Below are positions 54,599 through 64,000 of a stretch of 64,000 nucleotides of DNA, piece after piece. Numbering within the stretch: position 1 is the first letter of the stretch; each line of letters opens with the position of its first letter. The position numbers were made by a program, and so were the translations under genes. The stretch spans positions 32,263,523 to 32,327,522 of the forward strand of contig OY829543.1 in NCBI GenBank assembly GCA_963691705.1, given 5' to 3'. The stretch comes from Viola odorata (taxonomy: Eukaryota; Streptophyta; Magnoliopsida; Malpighiales; Violaceae). The notes under the pieces are model-generated. The model was not told the origin of the DNA, searched no databases, and saw only the letters and a list, made by a program, of their open reading frames with translations.

Positions 54599-56281
54599 TC
54601 AGGGGCTCACCTTGATGTCTCTTCTTGGGCTGGATGGTCCGATGAGGATCGGGGGTCTTGACAAATCCGGGTAGCTGAAGTCGCCGCCAGACTTGCCGAA
54701 GACCTTCTCAGCAGTAGGAGTACAACCTGTAGAGAAACTCAGCATACCTCGTGAGATACATAAATGGCCCATACCATCTAAGGTACGGACATCTAAATCT
54801 TTGAACTCTAGGGGCTCAGATAGGCTGCTGGCATACAGGTCTAGATTACACAATTTAACCGCAAGCAAAGAGATAAGGGAGCCAAAAATGGGGCCTCGAG
54901 AGACATTTTGAACATGCAGAATACCCAAGGCAACCCAAAATCCTAAGTTAACCCTACGCTTATGCTTCATGCACCATAAAAAGAAAAGTTCTTGTAATGA
55001 CAACTGACCCGAGGATCCAAATCGACCCGAGTAAGTGAGGGCTAGATATCGGTGCACAATACGCAAGGCAGGATCAACAATTTCGTGGGCTTTACTAGAC
55101 TTAGGGTCAAACTTTGCATTGGGGTCACTAGTGAGCTCACGAAATGCAACAGTAGCATCAAAAACACCAGGGATCATAGTCAAAGCATTTTTATACAAGG
55201 CAGAATTTAACTCATCAGGTTTAACAAAATCAAGCAAACAATTAAACTCATTAAGGGACAGTTGTTCCCATTTGTTAACTAATCTGAAATTGACTAAACC
55301 AGGGGTGGAAGGATTGGGACCAAATTTTCCCTTAGGCTTAAAACTATCAGATTTTACCCAAAAAGTGGTAAAAAACTCGAGTGAGAGTTCAATAAAGGTT
55401 GGGTGTTCTAAAAATAACAGTGGTTCCCAACCGATATTAGCAACGAACTCTTGAACTCGAGATTCGACGCCCATCCTAGCCAAAAATTCCAGATCTAGGC
55501 GCGCACAGGAGCTAATGCCTTTGGAGTTCAATTGATGCAGTTTATCAATAGAGGGCTTGTCATTAAAAACTAACCAATCATGCAAAATAGAAAGGTCAGA
55601 TGTCACCTGGGTGTTGTTTGCTCGAGGGGCAGAAGGGGAAACTGGCGTCTGGACCTCGACAACTGCAGTGTCGGGACCTCGAGCCTTCTTGGAGGTCGAG
55701 GCCTTGACCTTGCTGGAAGATGGCAGCTTTCGCTTCTTGTCCACCGGCGGCTCCGCTCTGGCCGGAGTCTTTGCCTTGCCCTTCTTCGCCGCCGATTTAG
55801 TTGCGACCTCCTTCTCTCTTTTCTTCTTTTCAGCGGCTTCTTTCTCCGCTGTTCTCTAGGCCTCGAGAACCTCAGCATCATCATCTTCTTCTTCATCGGC
55901 CTCACCGCTCTCTCCAGTACCCTCCTCTTTGCCGGTGGCGGTCTGATCGACTTCCTCCTCCTCTGCGCCGATGGCCTCCTCATCCTCAAGCTCTGATTTG
56001 GACACAAGGATGTCCTTGAGGACTTCCTTCACTGAGAGGTTGGGCTTGGGGGCTAGAAAATCATCAATGACGGCATCCAACGGGAGTTTCCTAGCCGCTG
56101 GCGACGCCTTTTTGGGGGCGGGCTTGGTTTTAGGCTTGACGGTTGAAAATCCAGGAGGGAGCTTGACTGCGCGGCCAGATCTGGTCGTGATCGAAGTTGG
56201 TGGGATGGAGCTGGTGATTTCGAGGCTCTCAGGGTGTGGTCCTGCGACAAGCATTTTGATGGGTTTCTTGGTCTTAGCCAT
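54599..56281 (-). pseudogene. Element C env-like (ATHILA ORF1-type) protein, one stop codon
   Basis: ATG 56281 (MAKTKKPIKMLVAGPHP) opens a frame of about 560 codons ending at 54599, broken once by TAG at 55856-55858; the same frame continues on both sides and CAG is the likely parent. The N-terminal third is Lys/Pro-rich then strongly acidic (EADEEEDDDAEV). The middle is basic (KKRKLPSSSKVKAST). The C-terminal part (WLVFNDKPSIDKLHQL, FRLVNKWEQLSLNEFNCLLD) follows the pattern of the plant ATHILA ORF-1 family found after pol in Athila elements. No clear signal peptide or fusion segment was seen, so a membrane envelope role is not supported here. Confidence 0.75.
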
Positions 56282-56835
56282 GGCTGATGGTGATGAGGGA
56301 GGACAGTGGTGAAGGAGACGTTTGAGAGAGAGATAGTGAGTAATTGGTGTTTGAGAGAGAGTGTGTTTTGTTGTTGTGAAGAGAGTAAGGACGAAGAGGG
56401 AGCGTGGGAAAGAGAAAAGGGGCTGACGCGGGCATTAAATGGCACAACTTTTTCATTAATGAGGGTCACTTTTCTGTCCCTTTGTCAGACTACGTGGCGC
56501 TTTGGGCTTGAAGAACAACGACCTGTGCGTATCCCAACCACCTAAAAAGGAGAAAAACTTTTCAAAATTTTAAAAAGGAGGTAGTTAAATAGGATAATGA
56601 CAAAAAGAGAGAATAAAGGCTTATGATAACTAATAAAAAGGAATAAAATCGTCTAGGAAAGGGAAAGGTCAGAGTTTAAAGGAGAAAACCAAGGGATAGA
56701 ACACGGAAATAAAATCAGAGGCAAAACAAAAATAAAAACAGAAAAATCTAAAAGATACGAAAAAGATAAAGGGAAGAGAGAGAGATGGAACGACATATCA
56801 GATGCCTCCAGTGTGGCCTGTTTACTCGTCCTGAT
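56282..56835 (-). other. Spacer between integrase and env-like gene of element C
   Basis: No reading frame supported; includes the leader of the env-like gene (minus), Ser-rich in some frames because of CTCTCTCAAA repeats. Confidence 0.55.
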
Positions 56836-59434
56836 CTAGGTCTCGACAGGTGGAGGGTCCACCATCATTTCTTCCACGGTTGAGGGCTTGAATCCTTCGT
56901 AGAAGGGTTTTAGCCTGTGGCCGTTTACTTTGAAAATCATTCCTGTCTCTAGGTTCTGAATTTCCACTGCACCATGGTCATAAGCTGTCGTGACCACGAA
57001 AGGTCCTGTCCATTTAGACTTGAGCTTTCCTGCAAACAATCTCAAACGAGAGTTGTATAATAACACTTTCTAACCAACAACAAAAGATTTGGGACGGAGA
57101 TGCTTATCGTGGTAAGCTTTGGTCTTGCCCTTGTAGAGCAAGGCATTTTCATAAGCATCATCTCTCAATTCCTCCAATTTTTGGATCTGTAAGCGTCTGT
57201 GCTGGCTAGCCTGCCCTAGATCCGTGTTTACTTTCTGAATGGCCCAGAAAGCCTTGTACTCTATCTCCACTAGGAGATGGCACGGCTTGCCATACACGAG
57301 TCTGTAGGGAGTCATACCAATCGGGGTCTTGAAAGTTGTTCGGTAAGCCCATAAGGCATCGTCTAGCTTTAGACTCTAATCCTTTCGGGATTGATTGATT
57401 GTCTTCTCTAAAATGGCCTTGATTTCCCGGTTGGACACTTCAGCTTGACCATTGGTCTGAGAGTGATACGCTGTGGAAGTTCTATGGTAGACTCCATTCT
57501 TGTTTAGAAATATGGACACGATACGGTTGCAAAAGTGGGTGCCTCGATCACTGACCAGGGCACGAGGTGTACCAAATCTAGTGAAGATATGAGAGCGTAG
57601 AAAGTTTACAACCACCTTCGCATCATCTGTTCTGGTGGCCTTGGCCTCGATCCACTTTGAAACATAATCCACTGCAAGGAGGATATAGATGTGGCCAAAT
57701 GAGCTTGGAAATGGGCCCATGAAATCTATGCCCTAGATATCGAAGATCTCACACACAGTGATACTGGTTAGAGGCATCTGATTCCTAGCCTTGATATTCC
57801 CTGTGACTTGGCATCGGGGGCACGAAGCGCAAAATAAGTAGTTATCTTTGAAGATTGATGGCCAGTAGAGACTGACTTCTAAAACTTTGAGGGCAGTTTT
57901 CTTGGCCGCGAAATGACCTCCTTCAGAATGACAATTTCAGGATCAAGGGCACCTCATCCATGGTCACACAACGGCGAATTATCTGATCTGAGCAGTGCTT
58001 CCACAAATAGGGGCTATCCCAAATATAGTATTTGGCTTGTCTTCTGATTCTGGTGCACTCAGAAGGGGAGGAGTCTGCTGGATAGGTGCCAGTAGCACAA
58101 AAATTAGCAATGTTGGAGAACCATGGAAACTGGACTGCATGGGCTAGACAAAGTTGTTCGTCTGGAAAAGTGTCACGGATAGGTACTAGCGAATCATCTT
58201 CCTAGGCTGGAAGTCTACTGAGATGATCTACCACTAGATTTTCTCTTTCTGCCTTATCCTTGATCAAGATGTTAAATTCTTGGAGCAACAAGATCCAACG
58301 GATCAATCGAGGCTTTGCGTCAACCTTTGTCAACAAGCATTTCAAGGCCGAGTGATCAGAGTACACGAGAACATGAGTTCCCAAAAGGTACTGTCTGAAC
58401 TTGTCGAGGGCGTAAACAACTGCCAAGAGTTCCTTCTCTGTGGTGGTGTAGTGTTACTGGGCTGGATCCAATAGCTTTGAGGCATAATAAATGACATAAG
58501 TCTCCTTATCTTTCTTCTGACCCAAAACGGCACCGAGGGCTTGATTGCTAGCGTCGCACATGACCTCGAAAGGTAAGGACCAATCGGGGGCACGAATAAT
58601 CGGGGCTGAGATAAGTCTATTTTTGAGAAGTTCGAAGGCGGCTCTACATTTCTCATCAAAATCAAAAATAACTTCCTTCTGGAGTAGGCGGCACATGGGT
58701 TGGGCAATTTTGGAAAAATCTTTGATAAACCGTCTATAGAAACCGGCGTGCCCTAGAAATGATCACACATCGCGAACACATACTGGGTAAGGTAGGGATT
58801 CAATTACCTCAATCTTGGCCTTGTCGACCTCAATTCCCTTGGCCGAGACAATATGACCCAGAACGAGGCCTCGATCTACCATGAAATGGCATTTCTTGAA
58901 ATTCAAGACAAGATCAGTTTCTATGCAATGTTCTAAGCACTTCTTTAATTTGGAAAGACATTCTGAGAAAGAATTTCCATATACCGTGAAGTCGTCCATA
59001 AAGACCTCCATACCATCTTCGACTAGTTTAGAGAAAATGCTCACCATACATCGCTGGAAGGTGGCAGGGGCATTACACAAGCCAAAGGGCATACGCCTGT
59101 AAGCAAAGGTGCCGAAAGGACACGTGAAGGTGGTCTTTTCCTGGTCTTCGGGGGCAACTGGGATCTGATGGAAACCGGAGTAACCGTCTAGACAGCAATA
59201 ATGAGTTTTTCCCGCGAGACGTTCCAACATTTGGTCAATGAAGGGAAGGGAAAAATGATCTTTTCTGGTGGCAGTGGTGGTAGTCAATACACACACGCCA
59301 CCCATTCTGGATTCGGGTGGGGATGGATTCGCTATCTTGTCTGATGGTAATGGTGATACCAGTTTTCTTGGGCACGACTTGGATAGGGCTGACCCAAGGG
59401 CTATCAGAGATGGGGTAGATAACTCCCGCATCAA
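56836..59434 (-). pseudogene. Element C RT (second part), RNase H and integrase
   Basis: After a small deletion and frameshift near 59,265-59,290 that removes the residues following RVCIDY, the RT continues (RKDHFSLPFIDQMLERL, FGLCNAPATFQRCM, EVFMDDFTVYGNSF). In-frame stops are TGA 58763-58765, TAA 58454-58456, TAG 58202-58204, TAG 57733-57735, TAG 57376-57378 and TAG 57067-57069; a further frameshift lies near 57,930. RNase H (CDASNQALGAVLG, YSDHSALKCLL, VVDHLSRLP) and integrase (C-x2-C zinc site near 57,805-57,830, [28 protein letters not shown]) can still be read, including the D, D and E positions. The tail [20 protein letters not shown] ends at 56,836. Confidence 0.9.
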
Positions 59435-62246
59435 GCAATTTCAGCACTTCCTTCCTCACTACGCCCATCATGGGAGGATTCAATCGGCGCTGAGGTTGAC
59501 GAATGGTCTTACTAGCATCTTCCAAGTGGATGCGATGAGTGCATAGTGCTGGCAACAAGCCCTTGATATCCACTATGGTCCAGCCTATGGCTTGTCTGAA
59601 TTCCTTCAACAAGGAAATCAGTGCGGATTCCTCAGAAAAGTTGAGCTTGTTAGAGATAATAACGGGCAGAGAGTCATTAGGGCCTAGATACGCATACTTC
59701 AGATGGGAAGGCAGCTCCTTCAATTCGAGGGCTGAGGTCAGATCAATGGATGGAGCTATCTTGACATGGTCTGGGCAATTTGGAGACACCGTTGGAGGCT
59801 CATATGGGATAATAGAACACTCTTCTAAGGCAGCAACGACCGAATATAGCTCAGGTGGAGTAGAAAGCATCGAGGCCAAGACATCTAAAAGAGCTGGGGT
59901 CAGACTCATGTTGAACTTGATAATTTCCCCATCAAACTCGAGGGTGATGGTCGCATCATGAACGTCAATCTTGGCCCGGGCAGTGGCCAGAAAATGTTGA
60001 CCTAGAAGAACATCAGTAGACTTAGTGGAGTCTTTATTTTCCATGGCGATAACATAAAAATCAGCTAGGAATAAGAATTTGCCCACTTGGACTAAAACAT
60101 CGGTGATGATCCCCTCGGGGTAGATAACAGAACGGTCGGCAAGCTGGATGGCAAGGTTTGTAGGTCTGAGAGGTTCGAGGCCTAGACTGTTGTAGATGAT
60201 CGAGGGCATGACATTAATTCCGACTCCTAAGTCGCACATCGCTTTTCTGATGTCGATTGTACCGATTCGGCATGGAATGATGAACATTCCTTGATCTTTA
60301 CATTTCGAGGGTATCTTCCTCTGGATATCAGCAGAAGCGTTTGCTCCTACACTGATTTTGTTAACTTCAGCAAATTTGTTCTTGTTGGTGCATAGCTGCT
60401 TCAGAAACTTGGCATAGCGTGACACGTTTTTCACGGCCTGGAGAAGGGGAATGTTAATAATCACTTTACTGAATATTTCGAAGATATCACGGTCCTCCTT
60501 TTCCTTTTTGGACTTGATCAACCTTTGGGGAAATGGGGGCTTGAGAATCTTGTGAATGTATTCCTGGGTGAATTCGGGTGGATTGGGGTCATTCCTTGGT
60601 GAACCTCTAGGAGAGCGGATTCTGTCTTCAGTGACCTCGACAAGTCTGGGGACTTTCAGAAGTTTTGCTTTAGGTTTTGGCTTAAGTTCAGACTCTGGAG
60701 AGTTCTCAATATCGGGGGCTGGATTTGCTGGAGGTGTCAAGTTCGTTCCACTTCGCAAAGTCACTGCACAAACATTGTGCTTTAGATTATTTTTGGGCTG
60801 GGGTGGGAATCTCCCTTGATTCTTCAGCTCCTTCATTTCAGCCATCAAGGTACTTACGTGTTTCCAAAGTTCCTCAATTTCCTTTTGTTGTTCTGGATTA
60901 ATGGGAATCGCAATATTTGAATTCGGGGGCATGATAAAAGTCTGATCTTGTGGTGGCTGGCGTTGATATTGATTATACTGCGGTCGGGGTCTAAAGTTCT
61001 GCATGTTAAGAGGAGGTGGATGATTTCCATAAGGATTTTGTTGTTGGCTAGGTCCCGATAGCTGAGGGTTTGGAATCCAACCTGGATTCGGCTGTTTCCA
61101 GCCCTGGTTATAGTTTTGGCCATAGGGGGCTTGATTATACTGACCAGTAGCATTCACTTGGATTTCGTCTGGAATATGGGGGCATGCATCCTTGGGGTGA
61201 TTCACAAAATTACAGATTTGGCAGGCCTTAACTGGTGCGAGCTGTCCTGACATAAAATTCTGAAACATTCCCGTGAGGGAGGTCAGTTGGTTTTGTAGGG
61301 CTGCAACTTGGGCGTCTTGACCTTGACTAGTGCCAACCTCAAAAGAGGCATTCTTGGCCATGAGTTCAATAGTGGCCTTTGCGACAGCTGGGGTGAGGGT
61401 AGTAAGAGAGCCATTGGCAGCAGCATTTAGAAGGGCCTTGTCATGAGCCTTGAGGCCTTCATAGAAATACTAAATAAGGGCATGCTCGCTAAGATTGTGC
61501 GAGGGGCACATGGATTGCATCTTGAGATATCTCTCATAGTACTGGGCCAGATTCTCTTCTTTCCTCTGGACTATGGATACTAGCTGCTTACGCGTGGTAT
61601 TGGCAATAGCTGCTGGATAGTACTTCTCAGTGAAGGTCGTGGATATTTTCGCCCAAGAATGGATAGATCTCGGCGGGAGGTCATAATACCAATCGAGGGC
61701 ATCATCTTTGAGAGACCATATAAAAGCATGCAGATTTGCTTGCTCGATGCTAACGTTGGGAGGTTTCATGGCCTCGCAGATTGAGTGGAGTTGTTGAAGG
61801 TGACGAAGGGCACTTTCTTTGGGGGCACCTCGAAAGGTAGGTAGATGGTGCATGATGGCAGATTTGAGGGTCCAATCATGCGGGACGGCAGGCCATTCAA
61901 TACAACTACTGGACATGTCGGGGGCTGCATTAAGGTGGTCGATGGTTTGCTGATTCGGAGGTGGTGGAGGTGGGGCTTCGGGACGCACATTGTTGTTGTG
62001 GTCCTCCATAGCTGGAATATCTAAATGAGGGATTGGTGGTATTTCGGGACCTCGATGAAGGTAGGTTAGATCCTGGTAGAACTGACGATCTTGGCCGGCC
62101 AGATTGAAAGGTTGTCTATCGAGGGCAGGATGAGGGATGCCTCTACGTAAGGCAGAAGGAATTCTAGCTTCCCTCCGAAGTCCTCTTTCAGTTCTGGTCA
62201 ATTAGAGATCAAGGGGGAGTAGATCTGGTGCAGATCTCCTGGTCAT
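59235..62246 (-). pseudogene. Element C gag, protease and start of RT
   Basis: The probable start is ATG 62246 (MTRRSAPDLLPLDL) with an in-frame TAA at 62202-62204. The gag capsid region is clear (WTLKSAIMHHLPTFRGAPKE, FIWSLKDDALDWYYDLPP, QYYERYLKM). A TAG at 61470-61472 precedes YFYEGLKAHDKALL, and the frame then stays open to 59,235. It includes a zinc knuckle-like CQICNFVNHPKDACPH, a Gln/Asn/Pro-rich linker, the protease (CDLGVGINVMPSIIYNSLGL; DLG active site) and the RT start (LLDAGVIYPISDSPWVSPIQ, WRVCIDY). Confidence 0.9.
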
Positions 62247-62280
62247 ACAAAATAAAAAGAAACAAATTAGTACCGTTCAA

Positions 62281-62298
62281 TCCCCGGCAACGACGCCA
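62281..62298 (-). promoter_or_regulatory. Element C primer-binding site (tRNA-Asp type)
   Basis: On minus the sequence is TGGCGTCGTTGCCGGGGA, five bases from the 5' LTR. TGGCGCCGTTGCCGGGGA-type sites complement plant tRNA-Asp and are typical of Athila. Confidence 0.88.
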
Positions 62299-62303
62299 AA
62301 ATT

Positions 62304-63890
62304 TGATCGTCACTCAAATGTACTTAAAATTTATCCTGATGCCTAAATGCACAAGTAAATGTGTACAGAGTAAGACAGGGTCGAACCACAGAGATTGAAG
62401 GAATAATGATTCAATTTAAGTATATGATAGGGAACAAATGCAACCAAACGTAAAAGTAACACTAGGGGGGTTTGATGTTGATTAACGAATTAATCAACAC
62501 AGAAGCGGGAGCTAACAAGAGCTGACAAGACAATTAAATAAGACTGATATCCAGGGCATGAAAGTAAAACACAATCCAGGGCAAGATATATAAAAGCAAT
62601 TCGAGGTCAAGAAAAGCAGTGAAACAGATAATAATTAGATAGGAAGAGATCTTAGCAAAAGGTGTTCTCGGGTTGCTTTCTAGGTCAGTTAATCATTGGC
62701 ACAAAAATATTCCAGACTCAAGTACAGATCAGCTATAGGGGCCATGTTTCCACGTAGGCCCCCTGCTCACCTTCATAGGTAGAAGCCATCCCCCGTTTCC
62801 ATATATGAGGTGGCCTTGACGTTTCGCCGTCCTCCCAAGCACGAATGCAAGGAGACACTACTCAAAACGCCCATGAAGCGGAGGTGAGACAGATCTAGGG
62901 CGTGACATCTCAGTTCGTCACGCTCGTATCTCATACCCTAAATGACCGTTTACCCCTAGACAAAAGACCTCTCGCGATGACTTTCACTAGGTGTCTACTA
63001 ATATCTCAAGGATTCACGTTAGTTATAACCAAGAGAATGACGTTACTCATACAGAAATGAAAACAGTTGATCAGGCACTAGACATTTCTAAATGAGCATG
63101 GGATTAAAACGGTAAACAACCATATGCAACAAGAGAATATATTAAGCATGCATTAGGCCTCCTAACCGAACCTTACAACCCTTGAAACACCCTTTACTAA
63201 GAGGGTGGTACTTAGCTACTCATACTATAATATGAACAGTAGATAGTAATAATCATGCAACAAAGGGAATAAAAGGAAAGGGATTAGAAGAAACCGAAGG
63301 ATTAATTAATAATCAAGGAGGAAAGCTTGCTCCTTTACAAACAGGCGGTTGCTTCAAAATACCAAGAGAATAAGATCCCTAGAAATTAGGGTAAAAGATG
63401 AAGTGATGTAAAATATCCTTGGACAACCGTTCTTACAAAAACCCTAAAACTAAGCTTATATAAGCTAAAACTAGCTAGGGGACAAAATAGCTAAGGGGAG
63501 AGAGAAGCAATGGGGAATTGACAACACATGTCCTTTCAAAGGAATATTCTGGATCTTTGGCGCGCTTGGCATCTTCTAGAAGCGCATGGAATCCCGTGCG
63601 GATCTTTGAAGATGCTCCTCTTTAGTTTTCGCTTGAGAGAAGAAGAAGACTTATCGCGGGCGAGAGACAGCTCACTGGTCTGGTTAGCGTCATGGGCTCG
63701 ACGACAATCTGGTCTTCTAGGCCTTGACACTGGAAATCCTCAGAAATACTCCAAAAATGCTTCTTTTCGATCTTTTCCTTCTATTGGCGTTGATCTGCAA
63801 TAAAGATAGAAATAATGGTTAAATGATATAATCATGCCCCCGAAAGGGCTAGAAAAGAAGGTAAAATCGCGTCTATGAAACATGCTATCA
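62304..63890 (-). repeat. Element C LTR (5' LTR in element orientation)
   Basis: 1587 bp, TGATCGTCACTC...CATGCTATCA on +, closely matching 51177-52735. Confidence 0.93.
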
Positions 63891-64000
63891 GAACCCAACC
63901 TTTGTGATTGGAGATCCCATGAAGAAGGTTCATATGGGTAATGACAAGTCACTTGTTAATTATGCTAACACGAAATTGATTGTCCCTCCTATGGTGTGAG
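63891..64000. other. Resumed target sequence of element C
   Basis: Begins with the GAACC duplication. CAACCTTTGTGATTGGAGAT resembles the 3' non-coding region of some copia elements, consistent with the possible copia remnant at 51,087. Low confidence. Confidence 0.3.

Larger units (their letters stand above)
51177..63890 (-). mobile_element. Element C: Athila-type Ty3/gypsy retrotransposon with env-like gene
   Basis: LTRs 51177-52735 and 62304-63890 are flanked by GAACC (51172-51176, 63891-63895). On minus the order is 5' LTR, tRNA-Asp primer site, gag, protease, RT, RNase H, integrase, env-like frame, non-coding region, 3' LTR. RT with FMDDFTVYG and the post-pol ATHILA-like frame place it in the Athila lineage. 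The 3' LTR is shorter by about 28 bp (losses near 51,625 and 51,508) and its inner terminus is TC..., not TG. The coding region has many stops and at least two frameshifts, so it is not autonomous. Confidence 0.93.

Noticed and set aside
55603..56007. Arg-rich frame antiparallel or shifted to the env-like gene
   Set aside because: Alternative reading of the Lys/Glu-rich env-like coding region.

Overview
The window is a stretch of eudicot nuclear genome. The evidence is a plant-type, intron-rich FOUR LIPS/MYB88-like gene, an AT-rich background, Athila, Tat and chromovirus-type Ty3/gypsy retrotransposons, plant L1-type LINE remnants, and Mutator, hAT and Stowaway DNA elements. The species cannot be named from the sequence. 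The only clear host gene is the FLP/MYB88-like gene at the left edge; almost everything else is transposable element or AT-rich spacer.

Layout. 253-2949 (minus): eleven exons of an FLP/MYB88-type R2R3-MYB gene, with its last exon beyond the left edge and CA and CT microsatellites upstream. 3.9-16.5 kb: spacer holding small non-autonomous elements (two Mutator-like elements with long terminal inverted repeats and 9-bp target duplications, two hAT-like elements with 8-bp duplications, a Stowaway-like MITE, two inverted-repeat elements) and a 5'-truncated LINE. 16,542-46,143: an originally autonomous Mutator-like element (MULE) with terminal inverted repeats of about 415-460 bp and a 9-bp target duplication. 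It encodes a MURA transposase on + and a convergent GRF-zinc-finger/coiled-coil/transmembrane protein on -. Its transposase exon is split by a Tat-lineage Ty3/gypsy element A (19,662-42,824, minus, TSD ATACT). Element A is itself split by a second Ty3/gypsy element B (20,989-28,913, plus, TSD CCCGA). 46-51 kb: spacer, a 163-bp hairpin MITE and a second LINE tail in inverted orientation. 51,177-63,890: an Athila-type element C on minus (TSD GAACC) with an env-like reading frame, inserted into what may be a copia remnant.

How the parts relate. The insertion order is certain for the nest: the MULE came first, then A, then B. Element A carries gag-pol with a second (Tat-type) RNase H on minus. 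Between pol and the 3' LTR it carries a block of about 8 kb of + strand (antisense) genes a-d, two of which resemble the 'gypsy-type transposon' (Transposase_28-like) family with coiled-coil tails, plus an array of ~80-bp repeats. All large elements are now defective: stop codons in MURA, gag and pol; an Asp-to-Asn change in the A integrase; a 20-residue deletion in the B integrase; at least nine stops in C, many explained by C-to-T or G-to-A changes.

The most unusual signals are the MULE with a convergent GRF-type gene in the position maize MuDR uses for mudrB, the antisense gene battery of element A, and a strong + strand excess of the hexamer CTAACG throughout A.
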